Source: Roseicyclus sp. (GTDB lineage: Bacteria > Pseudomonadota > Alphaproteobacteria > Rhodobacterales > Rhodobacteraceae). Taken from it: a stretch of DNA of 32,446 nt. Position numbers and translations under genes: made by a program. The DNA is taken from contig JAGYKZ010000018.1 in the NCBI GenBank assembly GCA_018401385.1, forward strand, positions 1-32,446. Direction: 5' to 3'. Under the pieces are notes generated by a model. That model made no database searches and had not been told where the DNA came from. It saw only the letters and a list, made by a program, of their open reading frames with translations. Shown here one piece after another: positions 8,896-17,289 of this stretch (the first letter of the stretch is position 1; every line of letters begins with the position of its first letter).

Positions 8896-10803
8896 TTATG
8901 GGTGCGATTGAGCCAAGGCTGCATCCAGCCGTGCCTGCGCCGCAACCCAAAGCGCCTCGGCCCGGGCCAAACCCTCCTCGATTTCGGTGAATTTCGCCTG
9001 CCATAGGCCAGATCATCAGCCCGCGCCGCCGTGTAAAGCGCGGGGTCCGCAAGCTTTGCCGAAAGTTTTTCGTGCATCTCCATGATCTTGTCGACCCGCG
9101 CTTCGGCACGGCGCAATTCGGCGCGCATCTCTTTGAGGGCATCATGGCTGCTGCGCGGGGGTGGGTGATCGGCGGGTGCTGTGGCCGCAGCGGATGGCGG
9201 CGCGGCCTTCGGAGGCGATGCTTTCACCTTCGTGGCTTTGTCCTCGCGCGGGTTCAACAGGCCCGCACGATAGCTGTCCAAATCCCCCTCATAAGGCGCG
9301 ACCCTGCCGCCCGCCACCAACCACAACCGATCTGCCACAAGGCCTAAGAGATGCATATCATGGCTGACCAAGATAACCGCGCCTGAATAGGCGGACAGCG
9401 CCTCGACCAGCGCCTCGCGGCTTTCGATGTCGAGGTGGTTCGTGGGTTCGTCCAAAATCAGCATATGCGGCGCGTCCAACGTGGCCAGCAACAGCGAAAG
9501 CCGCGCCTTTTGCCCGCCCGACAACTGCCCCACCCGTGTTTCCGCCTGTGCCGCGCCAAGACCAAACCCCGCCAACCGCGCACGGTGTCGGGTGGGCGCC
9601 TCATCCAGACGGGCACGGCGCAAATGATCGAGCGGGGTTTCGTCAATATGCAGCTCATCCACCTGATGCTGCGCGAAATATCCCACCCGAAGTTTGGAGG
9701 AGGTGGTCACCGTGCCCGACATCGCCGCCAATTTGCCCGCAATCAACTTGGACAGGGTCGATTTCCCCTCGCCATTGCGCCCAAGCAGGGCAATGCGGTC
9801 ATCTTGGTCGATGCGCAAATCGAGCTTTGTCAGAACCGCCCTCCCGTCATAGCCCACGCTTGCCCCGTCCAACCGTAGGATCGGGGGCGACAGCGCCTCG
9901 GGTTCTGGAAAGGTGAATACGGTGCGTGCGGCATCCTCGGGCGCGCGGATGGTCTCCATCCGTTCCAACATCTTCAGGCGCGCTTGCGCCTGTTTCGCCT
10001 TGGACGCTTTCGCCCGAAACCGATCCACGAAGCTTTGCAAATGCGCGCGCCGTGCATCTTGTTTCTTGGCCTCGGCCGATTGCAACGCGCGCTGTGCGGC
10101 ACGGGTCTTGATGAAATCATCGTAGCCGCCTGCGTAAAGCGTCAGTTTTTGATCGGTCAAATGCAGGATATGGCCGACCGCACGGTTGAGCAGCCCGCGA
10201 TCATGGCTGATCACCAACACCGTGTGCGGATATTTGGCCAGATAGGTCTCCAACCAAAGCGCGCCTTCAAGGTCAAGGTAATTGGTCGGTTCGTCCAACA
10301 ACAGGAAAATCAGGGGCGGAGAAAAGAACCGCGGCCAGCGCCACGCGCATCCGCCAGCCGCCCGAGAAGGCCGAGCAGGGCATCGCTTGGGCGGTGCTGT
10401 CGAACCCAAGCCCCTTGAGAATGGTTGCGGCGCGCGCCTCGGCCGACCATGCGTCAATATCGGCAAGGCGCATTTGCACCTCGGCAATGCGCGCGCCCGC
10501 AGCGGTTTCCGCCTCCGCCATCAGGGCGGCGCGTTCCGTGTCCGCCGCAAGCACCGTGTCCAACAGTGACACATCGCTGCCTGGCACCTCCTGGCTGACC
10601 CCGCCAATGCGCGCGCGGGCGGGGATTTCGATGCTGCCGCCATCGAGGGACAGCTCCCCTTTGATCAGGCGAAAGAGCGTGGTTTTTCCCGCCCCATTGC
10701 GCCCGACAAGTCCCACCTTGTGACCTGCGGGTATGGTCGCGCTGGCCCCCTCGAACAAGGGGCGCCCCGCCATCGAAAAAGAAAGATCAGATATCCGTAA
10801 CAT
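8896..10803 (-). pseudogene. ABC-F family ATPase, disrupted by two frameshifts
   Basis: Across three frames this is a full-length ABC-F protein of about 635 residues. Domain 1 has Walker A GRNGAGKTT and signature SAFSGGWRMR. Domain 2 has Walker A GRNGEGKST, signature LSGGQKAR and Walker B MLILDEPTNHLD. A charged linker lies between and a coiled-coil tail follows. ABC-F proteins bind the ribosomal E site or give ribosome protection; they do not transport. The first break is one extra base in the TTTT run near 10310, just before LLLDEPTNYLDLE. The second is one missing T near 9003 (TATGGCAG for TATTGGCAG). Restoring it gives a tail ending at the TAA at 8896. The start at 10803 (MLRISDLSF) is the family start. 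Two single-base homopolymer changes with everything else intact point to sequence error or very recent loss. Confidence 0.88.
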
Positions 10804-10906
10804 AGGCGGCTCTTGCACGGCTTGTCGCGCGCTGTCAATCGCGCCTTTCCTCTCGCGGCAGCCCATGCTATGGCCGCGCCAAATTCACCCACTCATGGAG
10901 AGAGCA

Positions 10907-11329
10907 ATGGCTGTGCAACGCACATTTTCGATCATCAAACCTGATGCAACCAAGCGCAATCTGACGGGCGCAATCAATGCCAAGATCGAGGCGGCGGGGC
11001 TGCGTATCATCGCGCAAAAGCGCATTCACCTGACCCCCGCACAGGCGGGCGTGTTCTATGCGGTGCATAAAGAGCGCCCCTTCTACGGTGAATTGTGTGA
11101 GTTCATGGCCTCCGAGCCGGTTGTTGTTCAGGTTCTCGAAGGTGAGAACGCGATTGCGAAATACCGCGAAGTGATGGGCGCAACCGACCCTGCAGAAGCG
11201 GCAGATGGCACCATCCGCAAGGATTTTGCCCTCTCAAAAGGTGAAAATTCCGTTCACGGTTCGGATGCACCCGAAACCGCCGCCGAAGAAATCGCGTATT
11301 TCTTCGCGGGTCTGGAATTGGTGGGCTAA
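10907..11329 (+). CDS. ndk: Nucleoside-diphosphate kinase
   Basis: A 140-residue enzyme with the full Ndk pattern: [17 protein letters not shown] at the N-terminus, the ERPFYGEL loop, [17 protein letters not shown], and the active-site histidine in [19 protein letters not shown] near residue 117. It transfers the gamma phosphate among NTPs and NDPs through phospho-histidine. The start at 10907 gives the conserved [14 protein letters not shown] opening and follows a purine-rich GGAGAGAG. It is divergent from the ABC-F gene and convergent with the TfoX-domain gene, so it is probably monocistronic. No anomalies seen. Confidence 0.96.
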   Translation: MAVQRTFSIIKPDATKRNLTGAINAKIEAAGLRIIAQKRIHLTPAQAGVFYAVHKERPFYGELCEFMASEPVVVQVLEGENAIAKYREVMGATDPAEAADGTIRKDFALSKGENSVHGSDAPETAAEEIAYFFAGLELVG

Positions 11330-11353
11330 ACCGCCCCCTGCATCGTCTCAGCG

Positions 11354-11389
11354 GGTCGCGCTTCTTGCGGGGTGCGGCCTTTTATTTTT
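11354..11389 (+). terminator. Putative intrinsic terminator after ndk
   Basis: GGTCGC (11354-11359) can pair with GCGGCC (11374-11379), including one G-U pair, and is followed directly by TTTTATTTTT. The T-rich tail overlaps the stop codon of the convergent TfoX-domain gene. Confidence 0.5.
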
Positions 11390-11720
11390 CGCGCAGGCCA
11401 AGGATGTCCATCTGGCGTTCAAACGCGGCCTGGTCGGGATCATGGGCCATGCCGCATATGGCATCGAACCTTTGGCGCAAGCGCGCTTTCTCGGCACCTT
11501 TGCAGTCGTTCCATGGCCGCCCCTGTAGTGCCATATGCAGCACATAATACATGATGAAATGGGGCCGCAGCCCTGTTTTCAGCATCGCGGCATAGGCCTG
11601 ATCGGCGCCCATCTCGCGCAATTGACGCACGGTTGTGATGCCCGCTTTTGTCAGATTATCGGCCATAGCAGGGCCGATATTGCGCAAGGATTGCAGGTTG
11701 TCGGCACTTGGCTGTGTCAT
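11382..11720 (-). CDS. TfoX C-terminal domain protein
   Basis: A 112-residue protein made of the TfoX C-terminal (helix-hairpin-helix-like) domain: LQSLRNIGPAMADNLTKAGI followed by TTVRQLREMGADQAYAAML and a C-terminal ALQGRPWND segment. The same architecture occurs at the C-terminus of Haemophilus TfoX/Sxy, the competence regulator, but stand-alone alphaproteobacterial copies have no established function and the TfoX N-terminal domain is absent here. Its length matches other stand-alone copies. It converges on ndk with the stops about 50 bases apart. A competence role should not be assumed. Confidence 0.85.
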   Translation of the reverse strand: MTQPSADNLQSLRNIGPAMADNLTKAGITTVRQLREMGADQAYAAMLKTGLRPHFIMYYVLHMALQGRPWNDCKGAEKARLRQRFDAICGMAHDPDQAAFERQMDILGLREK

Positions 11721-12055
11721 TTATGGCCCCAGTTTTGGCGTGATTGCGCCCGTCATATCCAAAATTATGCTTAAAAATGATGCAAAATGAGCGGATTTCC
11801 GCCAAAAATTGTTTCATTCGGCATATTACATAAAAAAGTCATAAAATATTGATAATTGCGGCCCTGTGGTGTGATACCAAAATGCCGCAGCTTTGGCTTG
11901 CGCGTGGGGACGCGCAAACGCCGCCGCACAGAAGGGGTGATGCGCGCTGATCCGTTTGGGCGGGTCTGTGCCGCGAATTTTTTTTAGCACCCGCGAAGGT
12001 GGCCAAGGCGAACGGAATGCACAACCGCGGCGATGACCGGCGCATGAGGGGAACA
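11721..12055. other. AT-rich intergenic region with a perfect hairpin and a T8 tract
   Basis: No convincing gene. Bases 11765-11870 are distinctly AT-rich for this genome. A perfect 8-bp stem with a GGGG loop lies at 11898-11917 (TTGCGCGT/ACGCGCAA). Further right a weak GCGG-N7-CCGC stem (11960-11974) precedes eight T (11978-11985), which could end a short rightward transcript. The combination could be a small RNA or the leader of the small gene at 12056, but nothing confirms either. Confidence 0.3.
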
Positions 12056-12220
12056 ATGGGGTTGGACTTTAAAAAAGGGAAGCAGCGAAAATCACGGTTT
12101 GGTTTGTTGCTGATATTGATCGCCCTAGGGGCCGTGCCAAGCCAGTTGGCCGTGGCCGATGTGGCGAATATCGGCCCTCAGGCGTTATCGCTGGCGCAGC
12201 CTGTCATCACGGCCCGATAG
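12056..12220 (+). CDS. Small hypothetical exported peptide
   Basis: A 54-residue reading frame whose first half is a typical export signal: a basic N-region (DFKKGKQRKSR), a hydrophobic core (FGLLLILIALGAV) and a small-residue stretch near LAVADVA where signal peptidase could cut. About 20 mature residues follow. GAGGGG four bases upstream of the ATG is a good ribosome-binding site, which is the main reason for listing it. I do not recognise the sequence. It lies just before the damaged Hint/T1SS locus, so it could also be the 5' end of a longer gene cut short at the TAG, for example an outer-membrane component of that locus. No downstream frame extends it convincingly. Confidence 0.4.
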   Translation: MGLDFKKGKQRKSRFGLLLILIALGAVPSQLAVADVANIGPQALSLAQPVITAR

Positions 12221-12327
12221 GGGGGCGCCCAACTCGGCGTCACCCTGCCATGGTGCGGGGGTTTTGGCGTCCCAAAGATTGCCCTTCAGCACATCGGATC
12301 AGGGTCATTATTCTTTGGTAGGACCGC

Positions 12328-12816
12328 TTACGCGGCCGTGCAGACCCTGACATCGTGCTTGATTTCATAGCCTTGCAGCAATGGTTTTTGGTGCCGCTGA
12401 TGCCGTTTGACCAGTGCCTTGGCCTGTCTGCCCTCGACCACGGGGCGGCAGGTTTTCGGTGCACCCTCAGCGCGGGTCAGATGGGGGAACAGGGTGGTGA
12501 TTTCCTCCCACGCGGGCTGCCCAAGCGCCATTTGAGCTTGGGTTCCAAGATGCAAGCTTTCGCTTGGCACGCCGTTGGAAAATACGATCTCGTGTCGATC
12601 GAACAGCAGGTGATAATAGGTGACTTCTTCGAAATCTTCGGCCCGCGCGATTCCCAAAAGACCTAGAAGCTTGACCGCGGGAACCAGAATTTCGGACGCG
12701 TTCGCCATACGCTCGGCCACGCGGGAGGCGACCAAAAGCCGGTGCTGCGGCGAGAGGATCAAATCCCCGGTTTGCGCGGCAAGGCCTGTGGCCTGTGGCG
12801 GGATGCGGATGGGGCG
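12328..12816 (-). pseudogene. Hint_2 domain protein, C-terminal half only
   Basis: The leftward frame from about 12816 reads RPIRIPPQATGLAAQTGDL, then LSPQHRLLVASRVAERM, LVPAVKLLGL, YYHLLFDRHEIVFSNGVPSE and a tail CRPVVEGRQAKALVKRHQ, ending at a TAA at 12328. This is the second half of the Hint_2 (hedgehog/intein-like) domain found in many Rhodobacteraceae exoproteins, with its normal C-terminus. The first half of the Hint domain, any upstream repeats and the start codon are missing. Upstream of PIRI the sequence is instead the antisense of the T1SS ABC gene. Hint_2 proteins are typically exported by type I systems, so this was probably the cargo of the adjoining transporter. The in-frame ATG at 12876 lies within the ABC gene and is not native. 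Confidence 0.75.
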
Positions 12817-14358
12817 CTTTTGGCGATTTGTCTGGAATTTGTGCTGCGGGTGACGCGGGCGCGCCTGATCGATCATGCGGGGCGGGATGTCGAAATTGCG
12901 GTGAACCGCGACCTGTTCGAGCGGATTTTATCCTTTCGCTTGGATCAGCGGCCCATGTCGGCAGGGGCCATGGTCAACACGATGCGTGAATTCGCGGCCG
13001 TTAAGGAATTCTTTGCCGTCTCCGCCGTGGGGGTGGTCACGGATTTGCCCTTTGTGCTGATTTTCTTTGCCGTGATCTACCTTGTCGCGGGGCCATTGGT
13101 TGGGATTGTCGCGCTTGGCGGATTGGCCATGGTGGGTTTGGGGCTAATTTTTCAGCGCCGCATCCATCAGTTATCCCGCGACCTATTGGGCGGTTCCACC
13201 GCCGCCTTGCGCGTGATGACCGAAGCCGCTTATGGCGCAGAGGTGTTGCGCAGTCAGCAGGCCGAACCGCGCTTTCGCCAAATTTGGCAGGAGGTGGTGA
13301 CGCTAAACGCCAATCAATCCTCTCAACACCGCAGAGTTTCCGCCTTGCAAAGTTTTGGCGCGATGTCCTTGCAAATGATCACCTATGTTGCCGCCATCAC
13401 GGGTGGGGTCTATCTGTTTTTTGCGGGCACGATGTCGGTTGGCGGTATTATTGCTGTGTCAATATTGACCAGTCGCAGCCTTGCCCCAATGGCGCAATTG
13501 TCGATGAGCCTATCGCGTTGGCAGAATATGAAAGCCGCGCTTGAGGCCTTGGACGCGATTGCCAATGCACGGCTTGAGCGGGCCGAGGGCCAAACCTTTA
13601 TACGCCGTGCCCAGATTTCAGGCGACTTGCGCTTGCGCGATATCCAGATGGCTTACCCGCAGGTGGATATGCCGCAATTGACGCTTGCGGATATCGAGAT
13701 CAAACCACAAAGCCGTCTGGCGGTTTTGGGCGAGAACGGATCGGGGAAATCCCTGATGCTGCGGTTGCTGTCGGGGCTGTATCATCCGCAATCGGGCAGC
13801 TATCTGATCGATGGGATCGAGGCACGGCAAATCGATCCTGATGATCTGCGCCGCAATATTGCCTATTTGCCGCAAGACCCACGCTTGTTTCAGGGCAGTT
13901 TGCGGGATAATTTGAAAATCGGTGCTTTGCGGATCAGTGATGCACAAATGTTCGAGGCGTTGGAATTTGCGGGCCTCAGCGATGTGATCTCCGCCTCGAC
14001 ACGCGGCCTTGATCTGGAAATCAGCGATGGCGGCGAGGGGCTGTCTGTGGGGCAGCGTGCGGCCTTGGGTTTGGCGCGGGTGTATCTGCAAGATCCCGCG
14101 ATTGTCCTGCTTGATGAGCCGACCGCCGCCCTTGACAGCCGTGCAGAGGCGGCGTTCGTGGCCCGCCTCAAGGGATGGTTGGTTGGGCGCACCGCGATCA
14201 TATGCACGCACCGCATGGCCGTGATGGATGCAGTGGAGGATGTTTTGGTCCTGTCAGCGGGGCGGGTTTTGGCCCATGGTCCAAAAGAGGCCACGCTGAA
14301 GCAATTCGCGCGCGCGCCAAAAGGGGCTGAAAAAACAGGCTCAGGGGGTGCTGCATGA
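12742..14358 (+). CDS. Type I secretion ABC transporter (permease/ATPase), N-terminally truncated
   Basis: From about 12817 (LLAICLEFVLRVTRARLIDH) the frame follows LapB/HlyB-type T1SS ABC proteins: remaining transmembrane helices, then an ATPase with Walker A GENGSGKS (13729-13752), Q-loop LPQDPRLFQ, signature LSVGQ (14041-14055), Walker B IVLLDEPTAALD (from 14101) and the switch histidine in CTHRM. Family members are around 700 residues. Here the N-terminal C39-like domain and first helices, roughly 200 residues, are absent. They are replaced by antisense of a Hint gene. The ATG at 12742 is simply the first in-frame start in that foreign stretch, so a stable transporter is doubtful. The stop overlaps hlyD by four bases (ATGA). 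Confidence 0.8.
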   Translation: MLRREDQIPGLRGKACGLWRDADGALLAICLEFVLRVTRARLIDHAGRDVEIAVNRDLFERILSFRLDQRPMSAGAMVNTMREFAAVKEFFAVSAVGVVTDLPFVLIFFAVIYLVAGPLVGIVALGGLAMVGLGLIFQRRIHQLSRDLLGGSTAALRVMTEAAYGAEVLRSQQAEPRFRQIWQEVVTLNANQSSQHRRVSALQSFGAMSLQMITYVAAITGGVYLFFAGTMSVGGIIAVSILTSRSLAPMAQLSMSLSRWQNMKAALEALDAIANARLERAEGQTFIRRAQISGDLRLRDIQMAYPQVDMPQLTLADIEIKPQSRLAVLGENGSGKSLMLRLLSGLYHPQSGSYLIDGIEARQIDPDDLRRNIAYLPQDPRLFQGSLRDNLKIGALRISDAQMFEALEFAGLSDVISASTRGLDLEISDGGEGLSVGQRAALGLARVYLQDPAIVLLDEPTAALDSRAEAAFVARLKGWLVGRTAIICTHRMAVMDAVEDVLVLSAGRVLAHGPKEATLKQFARAPKGAEKTGSGGAA

Positions 14359-15508
14359 CTGCGTCTCGGACCACGCCCGCGCAGGAGCGTCCGCGCACCG
14401 TTCTTTATGTCGTTATCTTGGTGGTGCTGACCTTTCTGTTGTGGAGCTATTTTGCCCCTTTGAACGCGGTGGTGCGGGGCATGGGGCGGGTTGAGCCGCG
14501 CGATGCCACCCAGACGATCCAAAACCTTGAGGGTGGGATTGTGCGCGAAATTCTTGTGCGCGAGGGGGACGAGGTGCGTGCGGGTCAAATTCTTGCGCGG
14601 ATGGAGGAGACCGCCTATCGCAGCGCCTTCGCGGAATTGTCAGGGCGTGCGGATTTGCTGGAAATGCAAATTGCGCGGCTTTTGGCCGAAGGGGATCGCA
14701 CCCGCGACCAATTTGAGGTCGCCCCTGATTTGGCCGCGCGCAGCCCCGAGGCAGCCGCCATTGAGGCCACACTGTTCGCTGCTCGGCGCGCACAATATTT
14801 GGATACGGCCCAGGATTTAGATGACATCCGTGCAGAACGTCAGGCGGAGTTGGATGTGCTTGCCCCAATGTCGGCGCGCGGTGCCATCCCCGAGACCGAT
14901 GTGATCCGCGCGCGGCAGGCGCTTTTGGCGGTGGATCAGCAAATCACCGAGCATCACACGGGCTTTGGCGGGTGCAAACCCCGTCCGGAGCGGCAGAATT
15001 TGGCGCAGCTGCGTCAATACGCGTGCGCCGCGTAATTGGAGCGTGTGGAGTTGGTGCGCCGAATGGCTGGACGCTGAACCGTGTGGTGGTGCAAACCGCA
15101 GGCGGCGTTGTTGCACCAGGTGCCCCGATTTTGGAGATCATCCCGCTGGACGAGCGGCCCATCGTGGCGGGGCGGATTTTGCCCCGCGACATTGGCCCCG
15201 TTTATGTCGGGATGCGTGCCAATGTCAAACTCACCGCCTTTGACTACCGCGATTACGGCAGCATCACGGGTGCCGTCACCCATATCAGCGCCGATACGAT
15301 CATCGATCCTGATGTGCGGGATGCAGAACCCTATTATGAAATCCTTGTGGAATTGACGACCCAAAGCCTGACAGGCCCCGCAGGCGAGGTATCCCTTCGT
15401 CCAGGTATGCAGGCCGAAGTGGAATTGGATGCGGGTCAGCGCACCGTGTTTCAATATTTGTTCCACCCGCTGCTGCGCGTCTCCGAGGCGTTTTCCGAGC
15501 CAGATTAA
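14355..15508 (+). pseudogene. Type I secretion membrane-fusion protein (HlyD family), frameshifted
   Basis: The N-terminal part is intact to about 14955: a single transmembrane helix (residues about 15-33), the lipoyl half-motif QNLEGGIVREILVREGDEVR, and the first arm of the periplasmic coiled coil ending AVDQQITEHHTGF. Bases 14960-15080, the second arm, contain several missing or altered bases and an in-frame stop (15033-15035). From about 15076 another frame resumes with TLNRVVVQTAGGVVAPGAPI, the beta-barrel (LTAFDYRDYGSITGAVTHIS) and the normal family C-terminus. HlyD-type adaptors bridge the inner-membrane ABC protein and a TolC-like outer-membrane channel. It is coupled to the ABC gene upstream. 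The clustered small indels look like local sequence error, but as written the protein is truncated. Confidence 0.82.
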
Positions 15509-15945
15509 ACTGTGAAACTGGTTTTGTTGCCCAAATCCACCGTCTAGGGCTTGCGGGATCACGAGCGCGCCTTGTCACCCGAATCGACATCAGCGCGGCT
15601 TTTGGTCGTGGCACGGGGCGCACCAACCTCGATGCAACCAATGATTGATCGGGGCTGCTGCATTTTTAATCAAATCAAACGCAAAGCGCCCATTTTACCC
15701 GCATCATCCGCCGGATCAGGCAGATTGAAGCGCAGGATATTGTGGAAGGCAGGGGCAGGTCGCAAGCCTGAACGGGCTGGATGGTGTCCAGCTGCGAAAA
15801 CCGCCTGACCGCGCCAATCCTGCAAGAAAGAAACGGCCAGGCAGTCACAACATGATCTGTTGCCCGTCTGATATGGGGTTTCTTGGCCGTTTTGACAAGT
15901 TTCCCAACAGTCGGCGCGCAGGATGAACCAAGGAAACTGCGTATC
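15509..15945. other. Intergenic region upstream of urtA
   Basis: I see no gene on either strand; the short frames present resemble nothing I know and lack ribosome-binding sites. The only structure noted is the inverted repeat listed separately near the urtA end and a TTGACA at 15892-15897 without a convincing -10 element. Confidence 0.4.
15831..15892. promoter_or_regulatory. 9-bp inverted repeat upstream of urtA
   Basis: AAACGGCCA (15831-15839) and TGGCCGTTT (15884-15892) are perfect inverted copies 44 bases apart, about 60-115 bases before the urtA start. The right arm overlaps a TTGACA hexamer by one base. The spacing suggests two operator half-sites or chance rather than a terminator. 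No regulator is identified. Confidence 0.25.
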
Positions 15946-17223
15946 ATGGCTTTTAAACCTCTCCTCGCATCAGCCGCCGCAATGGCGCTTTTGGCCACCC
16001 CAGCACTTGCTGATTGTCCCGTAAAGGTGGGCGTTCTGCATTCGCTTTCGGGCAGTATGGCGATTTCTGAAACCACCCTTCGGGACGTGATGTTGATGCT
16101 GATTGAACAGCAAAACGCGGCGGGCGGCCTGTTGGGCTGTCAGATTGAACCCGTGGTGGTTGATCCTGCTTCGGACTGGCCGCTCTTTGCAGAACGGGCC
16201 CGCGAATTGCTCACAGTGAACGAAGTGGATGTGATTTTCGGCGCATGGACATCGGTCAGCCGTAAATCGGTGCTGCCCGTGTTGGAAGAACTCAACGGCT
16301 TGATGTTCTACCCTGTGCAATACGAGGGCCAAGAAAGCTCGCGCAATGTGTTCTATACAGGCGCTGCCCCGAACCAACAGGCGATCCCCGCAGTCGATTA
16401 TTATTTGGAGGAATTGGGCGTCACCAGTTTTGCGCTTTTGGGCACGGATTACGTCTATCCGCGCACCACGAACGCCATTCTTGAATCCTATCTGCTGTCG
16501 AAAGGCATCGCGCCCGAAGATATCTTCGTCAACTACACCCCTTTTGGTCATGCCGATTGGTCCACGATCGTGTCGGACGTCGTGGCATTGGGTGCAGGCG
16601 GCAAACAAGTCGGCGTGATTTCCACGATCAACGGTGACGCGAACGTGGGCTTTTACACCGAACTGGCCGCCCAAGGCGTCAGCGCCGATGATATCCCCGT
16701 CGTCGCCTTTTCGGTGGGTGAAGAGGAATTGTCGGGTCTCGACACATCCCGTCTGGTGGGCCATCTGGCGGCGTGGAACTATTTCATGTCCGCTGATACG
16801 CCTGAGAACGAAGCCTTCATCGAAGCGTGGCACGCTTATATTGGCGACACGGCACGCCCCACCAATGACCCGATGGAGGCGCATTACATCGGCTTCAATA
16901 TGTGGGTGAACGCGGTGACCGAGGCAGGCACAACCGATGTGGACGCGGTGCGCGCAGCCATGTGGGGGCAGGAATTCCCGAACCTGACAGGGGGCACGGC
17001 GGTGATGCTGCCCAATCACCATCTGGCCAAGCCCGTTTTGATCGGTGAAATCCGCGCCGATGGTCAATTCGACATCATCAGCCAGACGGGCGAGGTGGAA
17101 GGGGCCGCATGGACACCGTTCTTGCCCGAAAGCGCCACGCTGACCTCTGACTGGGAGACGCTTGGATGTGGGATGTATGACACGGCCACCTCCAGCTGTG
17201 TGCAATTGACGTCCAATTACTGA
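15946..17223 (+). CDS. urtA: Urea ABC transporter substrate-binding protein
   Basis: A 425-residue periplasmic binding protein with a signal peptide (residues 1-22, core LLASAAAMALLATPALA). The mature protein follows the UrtA/FmdD branch of the type-1 periplasmic binding fold: VKVGVLHSLSGSMAISET, the WPLFAERARELL segment, FGAWTSVSRKSVLPVLEE, LMFYPVQYEGQESSRNVFYT and LGTDYVYPRTTN are near-invariant in urea receptors. It delivers urea (or short amides in FmdD-like relatives) to UrtBC. AAGGAAA about ten bases upstream supports the start. It heads urtA-urtB-GNAT-urtC-urtD-urtE; a hairpin follows its stop. Urease genes are not in the window. The frame is intact. Confidence 0.95.
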   Translation: MAFKPLLASAAAMALLATPALADCPVKVGVLHSLSGSMAISETTLRDVMLMLIEQQNAAGGLLGCQIEPVVVDPASDWPLFAERARELLTVNEVDVIFGAWTSVSRKSVLPVLEELNGLMFYPVQYEGQESSRNVFYTGAAPNQQAIPAVDYYLEELGVTSFALLGTDYVYPRTTNAILESYLLSKGIAPEDIFVNYTPFGHADWSTIVSDVVALGAGGKQVGVISTINGDANVGFYTELAAQGVSADDIPVVAFSVGEEELSGLDTSRLVGHLAAWNYFMSADTPENEAFIEAWHAYIGDTARPTNDPMEAHYIGFNMWVNAVTEAGTTDVDAVRAAMWGQEFPNLTGGTAVMLPNHHLAKPVLIGEIRADGQFDIISQTGEVEGAAWTPFLPESATLTSDWETLGCGMYDTATSSCVQLTSNY

Positions 17224-17232
17224 TGCAATGGC

Positions 17233-17262
17233 AGGGATGCGCGGGTGGTCTCGTGCATCCCT
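17233..17262 (+). terminator. Intergenic hairpin between urtA and urtB (attenuator or mRNA stabiliser)
   Basis: AGGGATGC (17233-17240) and GCATCCCT (17255-17262) pair perfectly, and the stem continues inward with G-U, C-G and G-C pairs for 11 bp around an 8-base loop. Only a short T run follows, so it is more likely a partial terminator or RNase barrier that keeps binding-protein mRNA in excess than a full stop. Confidence 0.55.
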
Positions 17263-17289
17263 TTACGACCTCGAGCAAGGCAGATCCTC

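Noticed and set aside
10300-10330. Programmed ribosomal frameshift in the ABC-F gene
   Set aside because: There is no slippery heptamer with a downstream pseudoknot, ABC-F genes are not known to use recoding, and a second unrelated frameshift of the same kind occurs near 9003.
12780-12860. Insertion sequence or transposon at the Hint/ABC junction
   Set aside because: No transposase frame, terminal inverted repeats or target-site duplication can be seen; the two truncated genes abut directly.
15551-15808. Short rightward open frame between hlyD and urtA
   Set aside because: No ribosome-binding site, no recognisable similarity, and composition like random high-GC sequence.
15970-17205. A 411-codon leftward open frame opposite urtA
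   Set aside because: Exact antisense of the conserved urea receptor, His/Arg-rich, with no domain or start signal.
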